The position numbers and the translations under genes are program-made. The notes beneath the pieces were generated by a model. That model did no database searches and was not told the DNA's origin. It was given only the letters and a program-made list of their open reading frames with translations. This document shows positions 1 to 7,190 of a stretch of DNA of 7,190 nt, one piece after another. Each line of letters starts with the position of its first letter. Positions within the stretch are counted from its first letter, which is position 1. The DNA is from UBA9547 sp044349205 (lineage in GTDB: Bacteria > Bacteroidota > Bacteroidia > Cytophagales > UBA9547): the NCBI GenBank assembly GCA_044349205.1, contig JBIKRJ010000126.1:1-7190 (forward strand). Reading direction: 5' to 3'.

Positions 1-1
1 T

Positions 2-208
2 GCAACCAAAGTTGGTGAAACCGGAAAAATTTTTGGTAAAATAACTTCTCTACAAGTTTCAGATGCTTTAAAATCAAAGGGAATTGAAGTAGACAGAAAA
101 AAAATCGCCTTCAAAGAAGATGTGAAAAATGTAGGCGATTACACAGCTCACATCGATTTACACAAAGAGGTGAAAACAACTGTAGCTGTAAAAGTTGTAG
201 CCGAGTAA
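2..208 (+). CDS. rplI: 50S ribosomal protein L9, C-terminal part (left end cut by window)
   Basis: Reading from base 2 gives 68 residues and a TAA stop at 206-208. The translation starts ATKVGETGKIFGKITS and ends VAVKVVAE. This is the C-terminal domain of bacterial L9, with the family's typical K-x-GE-x-G-x-(L/I)-FG-x-(I/V)-TS opening, the 'ALKSKGIEVDRKKI' type helix and the 'GDYTAHIDLHKEV' strand. L9 binds 23S rRNA near the base of the L1 stalk and helps maintain reading-frame fidelity. The N-terminal rRNA-binding domain and connecting helix lie outside the window, so the start cannot be given. In many bacteria rplI is the last gene of an rpsF-rpsR-rplI operon. A strong terminator 20 bases after the stop agrees with it being last here, but the upstream genes are not visible. 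Identification is by sequence pattern and is strong. Confidence 0.93.
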   Translation, partial: ATKVGETGKIFGKITSLQVSDALKSKGIEVDRKKIAFKEDVKNVGDYTAHIDLHKEVKTTVAVKVVAE

Positions 209-227
209 TCTCTCTGAACCTTTTCTT

Positions 228-263
228 AAAGGGTTGCCTCACAAAGGCAACCCTTTTTTATTT
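228..263 (+). terminator. Intrinsic terminator after rplI
   Basis: A perfect 12-bp stem pairs AAAGGGTTGCCT (228-239) with AGGCAACCCTTT (245-256) around a 5-base loop, CACAA. The 3' arm runs directly into a T-rich tract (254-263, TTTTTTATTT). This is a textbook rho-independent terminator. It ends the ribosomal transcript before the aminopeptidase promoter, so the two genes are likely separate transcription units. Confidence 0.92.
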
Positions 264-289
264 GGTTTCCGTTTGTACTTCTAACTTTG
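261..289 (+). promoter_or_regulatory. Bacteroidota-type promoter for the aminopeptidase gene
   Basis: TAACTTTG at 282-289 matches the Bacteroidota -7 consensus TAnnTTTG at every fixed position. A TTTG at 261-264 sits 17 bases upstream in the place of the -33 element; a second TTTG at 272-275 is too close to be it. Transcription would start a few bases after 289, around 293-297, leaving a leader of only about 15-20 bases before the ATG at 312. The -33 element overlaps the T-tract of the rplI terminator, so terminator and promoter are packed back to back. The motif match is seen directly; activity is inferred. Confidence 0.65.
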
Positions 290-311
290 AGCATTGAAAA
301 AGAGGTATGTC

Positions 312-1601
312 ATGCGACCAAACAGTTTTCAACCCGATTTTTACCGAAACAACCGAAAAAGACTTGCGAGCCAACTCAAGAGCCATTCGGTAGCCGTGTT
401 GCACTCCAACCACAAAATGCCAACCAATGCCGATGGAACGTATCCTTTTGTGCAAAATAGCGATTTGTTTTATTTGACAGGCATCGACCAAGAAGACACC
501 ACCTTGCTCCTATTTCCCGATGCGCCAAATGAGACATTGAAAGAGATTCTTTTCATTCGTTATGCCGATGAGTATGTTTTGACCTGGGAAGGACACAAAC
601 TAAGTAAAGAAGAGGCAAGAAAAATATCGGGCATTGAAACCATACTATGGCACAACGGGTTTGAAAGTACTTTTCACGATTTGGCTTTGGGCTGCGAACA
701 CGTGTATCTGAATGCAAATGAGCATAAGCGTGCCGACCATGTGGTAAAAAACAAAGACGAAAAATTCATGGAATGGTGCAAAAAGAACTTGCCGCTGCAC
801 TCCTACCAACGTCTAGCGCCCCTCATGCACCAACTGCGAGTGCGTAAACAAGATTTCGAAATAAGTCAGCTAAAAACAGCTTGCCACATTACCAAAAAGG
901 GATTTGAAAGAGTTGCCCATTTTTTAAAACCAAATGTGTACGAATATGAACTGGAAGCCGAATTAATTCACGAATTTATCCGAAACGGATCCAAAGGCTT
1001 TGCTTATCAGCCTATTGTGGCATCGGGGCCAGACACTTGCGTGTTGCACTATGTCACAAATCAAAAACAATGCAAAGACGGAGACCTCGTTTTATTAGAT
1101 GTTGCGGCTGAATACGGCAACTACAAATCCGATTTGACACGTGTTTTGCCCGTGAATGGTCGTTTTAACAAAAGGCAAAAAGAGGTTTACAAGGCCGTTT
1201 TAAATATGTTTCACTACGCCAAATGTATCTTAAAACCAGGCCTGACATTTGAAGATTACAACAAGGCAATAGGCGAAAAAGCAGAAGAAGAATTGCTTGC
1301 ACTAGGACTTTTAAACTTGCAAGACCTGCGAAGCCAAGACAAAAAAAAGCCATTGTATAAAACCTACTTCATGCATGGTCTTTCCCATTTTTTGGGTTTA
1401 GATGTGCACGATGTAGGTACCATGCAAGGCAAAATGGAAGAAAATATGGTCCTCACTTGCGAACCAGGCATTTATATTAGAAAAGAAGGTATAGGAATTA
1501 GACTAGAAAACGACATTCTGATAACCGAAAATGGCTATCTAGACTTGATGGAAAATATTCCAATTGAATTAGACGAAATAGAGCAGCTAATGACAAAATA
1601 A
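312..1601 (+). CDS. pepP: Aminopeptidase P family protein (Xaa-Pro aminopeptidase, peptidase M24B)
   Basis: This 429-residue cytoplasmic metallopeptidase is predicted to remove the N-terminal residue from peptides whose second residue is proline. Residues about 1-170 form the aminopeptidase P N-terminal domain (family AMP_N), and about 175-429 the 'pita-bread' catalytic domain. All five expected metal ligands are present: D263 (LLDVAAEY), D274 (KSDLTR, the usual 11-residue spacing), H359 (in HGLSHFLGLD), E384 (TCEPGIYI) and E399 (IRLEND). The supporting active-site histidines H246 (LHYVTN), H355 and H366 (VHDVG) are also there. Length is close to E. coli PepP (about 440). No signal peptide or membrane segment is seen. 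I chose ATG 312, preceded by AGAGG at 301-305. The frame is also open from a TTG at 294, but that codon lies at or before the expected transcription start. The gene stands alone between a terminator and the gltB leader. The family is certain; physiological substrates are unknown. Confidence 0.93.
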   Translation: MRPNSFQPDFYRNNRKRLASQLKSHSVAVLHSNHKMPTNADGTYPFVQNSDLFYLTGIDQEDTTLLLFPDAPNETLKEILFIRYADEYVLTWEGHKLSKEEARKISGIETILWHNGFESTFHDLALGCEHVYLNANEHKRADHVVKNKDEKFMEWCKKNLPLHSYQRLAPLMHQLRVRKQDFEISQLKTACHITKKGFERVAHFLKPNVYEYELEAELIHEFIRNGSKGFAYQPIVASGPDTCVLHYVTNQKQCKDGDLVLLDVAAEYGNYKSDLTRVLPVNGRFNKRQKEVYKAVLNMFHYAKCILKPGLTFEDYNKAIGEKAEEELLALGLLNLQDLRSQDKKKPLYKTYFMHGLSHFLGLDVHDVGTMQGKMEENMVLTCEPGIYIRKEGIGIRLENDILITENGYLDLMENIPIELDEIEQLMTK

Positions 1602-1671
1602 TTTTTCAGCAAGGCTGGTATCTTTAGGAACTATTTTTTGCAATAAAGCAATTTTTTTTAGCAATTATCAA

Positions 1672-1700
1672 AGATTTTGGAGGGCATAAATCCAAAATCT
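1672..1700. repeat. Perfect 10-bp inverted repeat between the aminopeptidase gene and gltB
   Basis: AGATTTTGGA (1672-1681) is the exact reverse complement of TCCAAAATCT (1691-1700), with a 9-base spacer, GGGCATAAA. As RNA it would form a hairpin with three G-C pairs per stem. It is followed by ATATAATTTCC rather than a proper T-tract, so it is a poor intrinsic terminator on the + strand. It could be a weak terminator or RNA-stabilising stem for the upstream gene, or a DNA site for a dimeric regulator of gltBD. The repeat is certain; the role is not known. Confidence 0.6.
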
Positions 1701-1772
1701 ATATAATTTCCTTGGGCGAGCGTTCATATTTACATCCAAAAAAACTATATTTACGATTACACTTTTTAGAAT

Positions 1773-1790
1773 GGAGATTTCACAATCTTC
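1773..1790 (+). other. Small potential leader hairpin upstream of gltB
   Basis: GGAGATT (1773-1779) can pair with AATCTTC (1784-1790), including one G-U pair, around a four-base loop, TCAC. It lies 54 bases before the gltB start and would be inside the leader if transcription begins near the weak box at 1746-1753. A 7-bp stem of this kind can arise by chance in 243 bases, so it is recorded as a candidate only. Confidence 0.25.
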
Positions 1791-1844
1791 GTCTTAAGGT
1801 TTAATACTTTACATATCTGATTAAAACAAAACAGAAGTTTGATA

Positions 1845-4800
1845 ATGTCAACAACACTTCAACAAAACGGACTATACGATTCTCAGTTTGAACACGATGC
1901 TTGCGGCATAGGTTTTGTGGCCAACATGAAAGGAAGAAAGTCGCATCAAATCGTGATGGACGCCATTCACATGTTGGAACGTATGGAACATCGCGGTGCC
2001 TGTGGTTGCGAAGAAAACACGGGCGATGGTGCCGGTGTTTTATTCCAGTTACCTCACGAATTTTTTGTTGACGAGTGTATCAAGTCGGGAATAAAACTAC
2101 CTGCTTTTGGACGTTATGGGGTGGGTATGATTTTCTTTCCGAAAGACGAAGAGAAAAAAGCCGACTGCCGCAAAATACTAAATAGAAACATTGAAAAACT
2201 TGGCCTTAAATTGTTGGGTTACAGAGTAGTCCCAACTGACAGTACACATGCCGATCTTGGACCTTCTTCTTTGGAAGTGGAGCCCACTGTTGAACAAGTG
2301 TTCGTGGAATGTCCCGATACGATAAACGATTCCATTGCTTTCGAACGCAAACTCTACATTCTCAGAAACTACACTTCACGCCTTATAAATGAGTCGATTA
2401 GTGGCATTGGAGATAGCTTTTACATCGTTTCTTTTTCTTACAAAACCATCACGTATAAAGGGATGCTAAAGACTTCACAAGTGAAGTTGTATTATCCCGA
2501 TTTGAACGATGAAAAAATAACCTCGGCCATTGCGGTAGTCCATTCAAGGTTTTCTACCAACACTTTTCCTTCTTGGAAATTGGCTCAACCTTTCCGCTAC
2601 ATAGCCCATAACGGCGAAATAAATACGGTAAAAGGCAATGTAAATTGGCTGAAAGTACAAGAGTTCTTCTTTGAATCTAAGTTTTTTACCAAAGAGGAAT
2701 TGGACATGGTATTCCCTGTGAACATTCCAGGACAATCCGATTCGGCCATGTTGGACAATGCCGTAGAAATACTCGCGCTGGCTGGTCGCAGCTTGCCCCA
2801 CGTCATGATGATGCTTATTCCTGAAGCATGGGACGGCAACGAAGCCATGTCTGAGTTGAAAAAAGCTTTCTACGAATATCACGCATCTATTATGGAGCCT
2901 TGGGATGGCCCTGCCTCTATATCCTTTACCGATGGCGTGATTATAGGAGCTACTTTGGACAGAAACGGCTTGCGACCATCACGCTATTTGGTTACGGAAG
3001 ACGATATGGTGGTGATGGCATCCGAGTCGGGAGTATTGCCCTCTATCGATCCTGCAAAGGTTATTTTGAAAGGTCGCCTTCAACCAGGAAAAATGTTTGT
3101 GGTAGATTTGGAAAAAGGCCGTATTGTAAGCGATGATGAACTAAAAGAAGAAATTTGTTCGAGAAAACCTTATGGTGAATGGCTTAAAGCAAACAAAATC
3201 AACTTAAAAAATCTTCCTGAGCCCCAAGTAGAGTTCAAACCACTTGACGACGAGCGATTGCTTGCCCGACAAATGGTTTTTGGTTTCAGTAAAGAAGACT
3301 TAAGATTTGTTCTTCAGCCAATTGGTGAATTGGGCGAAGAACCATTGGGTTCTATGGGGCAAGACACTCCTCTTGCAGTTCTGTCAGACCAAGCCCAACA
3401 TTTGTCATCTTATTTCAAACAATTGTTTGCACAAGTCACCAATCCGCCAATAGACCCCATCAGAGAAAGGTTGGTGATGTCTTTGGTAAGCTATGTAGGC
3501 GGCGCAGGCAACCTTTTGGACGAGTCTGGCGAACATTGTCACATGTTGGCTTTAGAACAGCCCATTCTGACCAACAAAGACCTTGAAAAAATTCGCTCAA
3601 TCGATCACCAACATTTTCAAACCAAAACCATCCAGTCAATTTTCAATGCCGATGGTAAGCCTGGTAATTTAGAAAGGGCTTTGGATAGAATTTGCAGATA
3701 TGCCTCTGATGCCGTTGATGATGGTTTTGAAATCATCCTACTTTCTGACAGAGGCGTTGATTCCGACCATGCCCCTATTCCCTCTCTGTTGGCCACTTCG
3801 GCAGTTCATCACCACTTGATTCGCACCGGTCAGCGCGGCCGTGTTGGATTGGTTGTGGAATGTGGAGACGCTTGGGAAACGCACCATTTTGCAACCCTAA
3901 TCGGTTTCGGTGCATCGGCAGTAAATCCTTACATGGCTTTTGAATCATTGTGTGGTTTAAGACGCCAAGGATACATTGAAGCCGAAAACTTTACCGATGA
4001 GAAACTGAATTATAATTTCATCAAAGCCATTGGAAAAGGATTGTTGAAGATTTTCTCCAAAATGGGAATATCTACCTTACAATCTTACCAAGGAGCTCAA
4101 ATATTTGAAGCACTGGGCATTGCCAAACCTATCATCGATAAATATTTTGCAGGCACCGTATCTAGAATAGGAGGTATGGATTTGGATGCACTTGCCAAAG
4201 AAGCCTTGATGAAACATAAATTGGCGTATCCCGAAGTACCATTGCCAGTCAAGCAATTGCCTGTGGGTGGAGTGTATCAGTGGAAACGCAAAGGAGAATA
4301 CCATTTGATGAATCCTGAATCTATCCATTTGCTTCAGTATTCTACCCGAACAAACAATTATCAGTTGTTTAAAAAGTACACCAAATCAGTGAATGACCAA
4401 TCGACAAGAGCTTGTACTTTGCGTAGTCTTTTGGATTTTGTTCCTGGAAATCCAATTCCAATCGAAGAAGTAGAACCTGCTGAAAATATCGTAAAACGCT
4501 TTGCGACAGGAGCTATGTCTTTTGGTTCTATCTCTTATGAGGCTCACACAACCCTAGCCATTGCAATGAACCGTTTGGGCGGAAAAAGCAATACCGGTGA
4601 GGGTGGGGAAGATGAAATTCGGTATACGCCACTACCAAATGGTGATTCTATGCGTTCATCTATCAAACAAGTAGCTTCGGGGCGTTTTGGCGTTACCATC
4701 AATTACTTGACCAATGCGGATGAATTGCAAATAAAAATGGCACAAGGTGCTAAACCCGGCGAGGGTGGTCAGCTACCTGGTCACAAAGTGGACGAATGGA

Positions 4801-6395
4801 TTGGAAGGGTTAGACACTCAACTCCGGGCGTAGGACTTATTTCTCCTCCTCCTCACCACGATATTTATTCTATCGAAGATTTGGCACAATTGATTTCCGA
4901 TTTGAAAAATGCCAACCGTGCAGCCCGAATTAGTGTAAAACTAGTTTCTGAGGCCGGTGTTGGGACAATTGCTTCTGGTGTTGCCAAAGCAAAATCAGAT
5001 GTAGTACTCATTTCTGGCCACGATGGCGGCACAGGCGCTTCGCCTATTTCTTCCATTCGACATGCAGGCTTGCCTTGGGAACTTGGTTTGGCCGAAGCAC
5101 ATCAAACTTTGGTTTTGAACAAATTAAGAAGCAGAATCATCGTGCAAACTGATGGGTTGCTTCGCACGGGTAAAGACTTGGCAGTAGCTGCACTTTTAGG
5201 TGCTGAAGAATGGGGTGTGGCCACTGGTGCTCTCATTGTAGAAGGTTGCATAATGATGCGCAAATGCCATTTGAATACTTGCCCAGTGGGCGTGGCTACG
5301 CAAAATGAAGACCTTAGAAAACGTTTCAACGGCACTGCCGATGCGGTGGTAAATTTCTTCCAATTCCTTGCTCAAGATTTGCGAGAAATTATGGCTGAAC
5401 TTGGTTTCAGAACTGTAAATGAAATGATTGGCCAAGTAGATAGATTGAAAAAAAGAGAGGATATAAGCCATTGGAAACACAAGCAAATAAGCTTAGAAAG
5501 CATCTTGCATAAACCCAAGACTGAGGAAGGTGTGGGTATTTTCAAAAGCGAAGAACAAGACCACGGCTTAGATGGTGCATTGGATTTTGAACTTTTGAAA
5601 ACCGCAAAACCCGCCTTGGAAAAAGGAACAAAAGTTTCTGCTGAGTTTGAGATTGAAAATATCAATAGAACGGTAGGCACAATTCTTTCCAATGAAATAA
5701 CCAAAAAATACGGTGCAGCTGGCTTGCCAGAAGACACCATCCACATCAAATTCAAAGGCACTGCAGGACAAAGTTTCTCGGCCTTTGGAGCTCCTGGTTT
5801 GAAAATGGAAGTAGAAGGCGATGCCAATGATTATTTTGGCAAAGGTCTTTCGGGTGCAAAACTTATCATATACCCCGACAGAAGGTCGAAATTTGACCCA
5901 AGTAAGAACAGTGTGGTAGGCAATGTGTGTTTCTATGGTGCTACTTCCGGCGAAGCCTACATCAATGGAATGGCGGGCGAACGCTTCTGCGTACGCAATT
6001 CGGGTGTGAAGGCTGTGGTAGAAGGAGTTGGTGACCACGGTTGCGAATATATGACAGGTGGTATTGCGGTAATATTGGGCGAAACAGGAAGAAATTTTGC
6101 CGCCGGTATGAGTGGTGGTGTTGCTTTTGTTTACGACCCCAACAAAAAATTACGCAGCCGTTGCAACATGGAAATGGTTGATTTTGATGCCATTGAAGAA
6201 GAAGATGCGTTGCTTCTAAAAACCCTAATTCAAAACCACGCCGATTTCACAGGAAGCAAGGTGGCCGACGCCATCTTAAAAGGTTTCAATCTCGAATTGA
6301 CCAATTTTGTGAAAGTAATGCCACGCGACTACAAGGCGGTATTGATGAAGAAAAAATTAAAAGTGGAACAAAAAGCAGTTGTGACAAATGGGTAA
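1845..6395 (+). CDS. gltB: Glutamate synthase (NAD(P)H) large subunit
   Basis: This 1516-residue subunit makes glutamate from glutamine and 2-oxoglutarate in the cytoplasm, using electrons passed on by GltD. Domains run in the normal order. The class II glutamine amidotransferase domain (about 20-440) has C20 in HDACGIGF, expected to become the N-terminal nucleophile after removal of 19 residues, plus R235 (HSRFSTNT), N256-G257-E258 (HNGEIN), GQSDSAMLDN and RNGLRPSRY. The central domain (about 465-770) carries NPPIDPIRE. The FMN domain (about 840-1200) has TGEGGED, GAKPGEGGQLPG, K1032 (ISVKLVSE) and SGHDGGTGASP. The 3Fe-4S ligands are C1135, C1141 and C1146 in the C-x5-C-x4-C pattern. The GXGXG beta-helix is about 1245-1440. 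Length matches the bacterial family (about 1480-1520) and no frameshift or missing catalytic residue is seen. ATG 1845 is preferred over an in-frame TTG at 1839. It overlaps gltD by 8 bases, so the two are almost certainly cotranscribed. Confidence 0.97.
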   Translation: MSTTLQQNGLYDSQFEHDACGIGFVANMKGRKSHQIVMDAIHMLERMEHRGACGCEENTGDGAGVLFQLPHEFFVDECIKSGIKLPAFGRYGVGMIFFPKDEEKKADCRKILNRNIEKLGLKLLGYRVVPTDSTHADLGPSSLEVEPTVEQVFVECPDTINDSIAFERKLYILRNYTSRLINESISGIGDSFYIVSFSYKTITYKGMLKTSQVKLYYPDLNDEKITSAIAVVHSRFSTNTFPSWKLAQPFRYIAHNGEINTVKGNVNWLKVQEFFFESKFFTKEELDMVFPVNIPGQSDSAMLDNAVEILALAGRSLPHVMMMLIPEAWDGNEAMSELKKAFYEYHASIMEPWDGPASISFTDGVIIGATLDRNGLRPSRYLVTEDDMVVMASESGVLPSIDPAKVILKGRLQPGKMFVVDLEKGRIVSDDELKEEICSRKPYGEWLKANKINLKNLPEPQVEFKPLDDERLLARQMVFGFSKEDLRFVLQPIGELGEEPLGSMGQDTPLAVLSDQAQHLSSYFKQLFAQVTNPPIDPIRERLVMSLVSYVGGAGNLLDESGEHCHMLALEQPILTNKDLEKIRSIDHQHFQTKTIQSIFNADGKPGNLERALDRICRYASDAVDDGFEIILLSDRGVDSDHAPIPSLLATSAVHHHLIRTGQRGRVGLVVECGDAWETHHFATLIGFGASAVNPYMAFESLCGLRRQGYIEAENFTDEKLNYNFIKAIGKGLLKIFSKMGISTLQSYQGAQIFEALGIAKPIIDKYFAGTVSRIGGMDLDALAKEALMKHKLAYPEVPLPVKQLPVGGVYQWKRKGEYHLMNPESIHLLQYSTRTNNYQLFKKYTKSVNDQSTRACTLRSLLDFVPGNPIPIEEVEPAENIVKRFATGAMSFGSISYEAHTTLAIAMNRLGGKSNTGEGGEDEIRYTPLPNGDSMRSSIKQVASGRFGVTINYLTNADELQIKMAQGAKPGEGGQLPGHKVDEWIGRVRHSTPGVGLISPPPHHDIYSIEDLAQLISDLKNANRAARISVKLVSEAGVGTIASGVAKAKSDVVLISGHDGGTGASPISSIRHAGLPWELGLAEAHQTLVLNKLRSRIIVQTDGLLRTGKDLAVAALLGAEEWGVATGALIVEGCIMMRKCHLNTCPVGVATQNEDLRKRFNGTADAVVNFFQFLAQDLREIMAELGFRTVNEMIGQVDRLKKREDISHWKHKQISLESILHKPKTEEGVGIFKSEEQDHGLDGALDFELLKTAKPALEKGTKVSAEFEIENINRTVGTILSNEITKKYGAAGLPEDTIHIKFKGTAGQSFSAFGAPGLKMEVEGDANDYFGKGLSGAKLIIYPDRRSKFDPSKNSVVGNVCFYGATSGEAYINGMAGERFCVRNSGVKAVVEGVGDHGCEYMTGGIAVILGETGRNFAAGMSGGVAFVYDPNKKLRSRCNMEMVDFDAIEEEDALLLKTLIQNHADFTGSKVADAILKGFNLELTNFVKVMPRDYKAVLMKKKLKVEQKAVVTNG

Positions 6396-7190
6396 ACCTA
6401 CTGGATTTCTAGAATTTACAAGGGAACTGCCTAAAAAAGTAGATCCCAAGGAACGAGTAAAAGGGTACAAAGAATTTATTGAAGCGTTGCCCGAAGACAA
6501 GTTGAACAATCAAGCAGCGCGCTGCATGGATTGCGGAGTGCCATTTTGCCACAATGGTTGTCCGTTGGGCAATGTTATTCCCGAATTCAACGATGCGGTT
6601 TACGACAAAGATTACGAAGAAGCCTACCGCATTTTATCTTCTACCAACAATTTTCCCGAGTTTACCGGACGCATTTGCCCCGCCCCTTGCGAGGCTTCCT
6701 GCGTTTTAGGAATCAACCAGCCACCGGTGGCAATCGAGGAAATAGAAAAGAACATTATTGAAATTGCTTTCAAAAAAGGATATGTAAAACCCAATATCCC
6801 TAATGAACGCACTGGCAAAAAAATAGCCGTAGTAGGTTCAGGGCCAGCAGGTTTGGCTGCAGCTGCCCAGTTGAACTATGCAGGACACAATGTAACTGTA
6901 TTCGAGCGCGACGACGAAATTGGTGGTTTGCTGCGTTACGGTATCCCCGATTTTAAACTTGAAAAATGGGTGGTCGAGCGTCGTGTGAATTTGATGAAAT
7001 CGGAAGGAGTCACTTTTCAAACCAATGCCAATGTAGGAGTGAATGTGAAAGTGAGTCAATTGATGCGTGATTTTGACGCTATCGTATTGGCTGGTGGCTC
7101 TACTATTCCGCGCGATATCCCTATTAAAGGTCGCGAACTGAAAGGTGTGCATTTTGCTATGGAATTTTTGCCTCAACAAAACCGCCGTGT
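6388..7190 (+). CDS. gltD: Glutamate synthase small subunit (right end cut by window)
   Basis: The visible 267 residues are the N-terminal half or so of GltD, normally about 480-490 residues. GltD oxidises NAD(P)H at its FAD and passes electrons through Fe-S clusters to the FMN and 3Fe-4S centre of GltB. The start MGKPTGFLEFTRELP is characteristic of the bacterial family and fixes ATG 6388. Two cysteine groups supply the [4Fe-4S] clusters: C46, C49, C54, C58 (CMDCGVPFCHNGC) and C97, C101, C105 (CPAPCEASC). The FAD Rossmann motif GSGPAG is at 150-155 with the acidic residue E173 closing the second strand (VTVFERDDEIGG), followed by LLRYGIPDFKLEK. The NAD(P)H-binding domain lies beyond the window, so cofactor preference cannot be judged. 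The start codon lies inside the end of gltB (ATGGGTAA), an arrangement that favours translational coupling and balanced subunit amounts. There is no good Shine-Dalgarno sequence before it. Confidence 0.96.
   Translation, partial: MGKPTGFLEFTRELPKKVDPKERVKGYKEFIEALPEDKLNNQAARCMDCGVPFCHNGCPLGNVIPEFNDAVYDKDYEEAYRILSSTNNFPEFTGRICPAPCEASCVLGINQPPVAIEEIEKNIIEIAFKKGYVKPNIPNERTGKKIAVVGSGPAGLAAAAQLNYAGHNVTVFERDDEIGGLLRYGIPDFKLEKWVVERRVNLMKSEGVTFQTNANVGVNVKVSQLMRDFDAIVLAGGSTIPRDIPIKGRELKGVHFAMEFLPQQNRR

Larger units (their letters stand above)
1602..1844 (+). promoter_or_regulatory. AT-rich intergenic region and leader upstream of gltBD
   Basis: These 243 bases hold no convincing gene. They must carry the 3' end of the aminopeptidase transcript and the gltB promoter. 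In order there are: three GCAAT copies (1640-1644, 1648-1652, 1661-1665) with an eight-T run at 1652-1659; a perfect 10-bp inverted repeat at 1672-1700; a weak -7-like box TATATTTA (1746-1753), one mismatch from TAnnTTTG but without a clear TTTG at the right distance upstream; a small hairpin at 1773-1790; and an A-rich stretch (1821-1837) just before the start codon, typical of Bacteroidota translation starts. A TATAAT at 1702-1707 resembles the E. coli -10 box but is not the consensus used in this phylum. That this region controls gltBD is inferred from position; the exact promoter is unresolved. Confidence 0.5.

Noticed and set aside
1702..1707. TATAAT as a promoter -10 box for gltB
   Set aside because: Primary sigma factors of Bacteroidota use TAnnTTTG, and a TATAAT is expected by chance in such AT-rich sequence; there is no paired upstream element at a suitable distance.
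1839..1844. TTG at 1839 as the gltB start
   Set aside because: It adds only two residues before a good ATG at 1845 with an A-rich upstream stretch; the ATG start is the simpler choice.
2544..2882. Minus-strand open frame of 112 codons opposite the gltB glutaminase domain
   Set aside because: It is antisense to conserved coding sequence, with no recognisable domain or start context.
5372..6038. Two long minus-strand open frames (151 and 156 codons) opposite the 3' third of gltB
   Set aside because: They lie entirely opposite well-conserved GltB sequence, resemble no family I know, and are low-complexity translations of the complementary strand. Long antisense frames are expected from the codon bias of a 4.5-kb gene.
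6531..6761. Plus-strand 76-codon frame inside gltD
   Set aside because: It overlaps the cysteine-rich region of GltD in another frame; the arginine-rich translation is an artefact of that frame.
6838..7179. Minus-strand 113-codon frame opposite gltD
   Set aside because: It is antisense to the FAD-binding region of GltD, with no recognisable protein features.
1..7190. A hidden novel system (defence island, mobile element, CRISPR, unknown cluster)
   Set aside because: Nearly all of the window is accounted for by four recognisable housekeeping genes in intact frames. No direct-repeat arrays, terminal inverted repeats, integrase or transposase fragments, or abrupt base-composition changes were seen.

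Overview
The window reads as ordinary core-genome sequence from a member of the phylum Bacteroidota. The evidence is moderate G+C, A-rich translation starts with little Shine-Dalgarno character, a good Bacteroidota-type promoter (TTTG, 17 bases, TAACTTTG) at 261-289, and protein sequences that fit the phylum. This assignment rests on pattern recognition, not on a database search.

Layout, all genes on the + strand: (1) 2-208, the last 68 codons of rplI (ribosomal protein L9), closed by a strong intrinsic terminator at 228-263. (2) 312-1601, a complete M24B aminopeptidase P (Xaa-Pro aminopeptidase) with its own promoter and all five metal ligands. (3) 1602-1844, a 243-base AT-rich gap with a perfect 10-bp inverted repeat (1672-1700), a short leader hairpin (1773-1790) and the presumed gltB promoter, which could not be fixed with confidence. 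(4) 1845-6395, complete gltB, the large subunit of glutamate synthase, with the glutaminase, central, FMN/3Fe-4S and GXGXG domains in normal order. (5) 6388-7190, gltD, the small subunit, overlapping gltB by 8 bases and cut by the window's right edge in the FAD domain.

GltB and GltD form one enzyme. GltD takes electrons from NAD(P)H through FAD and its Fe-S clusters. GltB hydrolyses glutamine, channels the ammonia to its FMN site and reductively aminates 2-oxoglutarate, giving two glutamates. With glutamine synthetase this is the GS-GOGAT ammonia assimilation route. The aminopeptidase is a separate peptide-turnover function and the L9 gene belongs to a ribosomal operon lying to the left. I found no mobile element, CRISPR array, tRNA, rRNA, defence gene or unknown gene cluster. 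Nothing here supports a previously undescribed system; the points worth a second look are small regulatory and start-site details.
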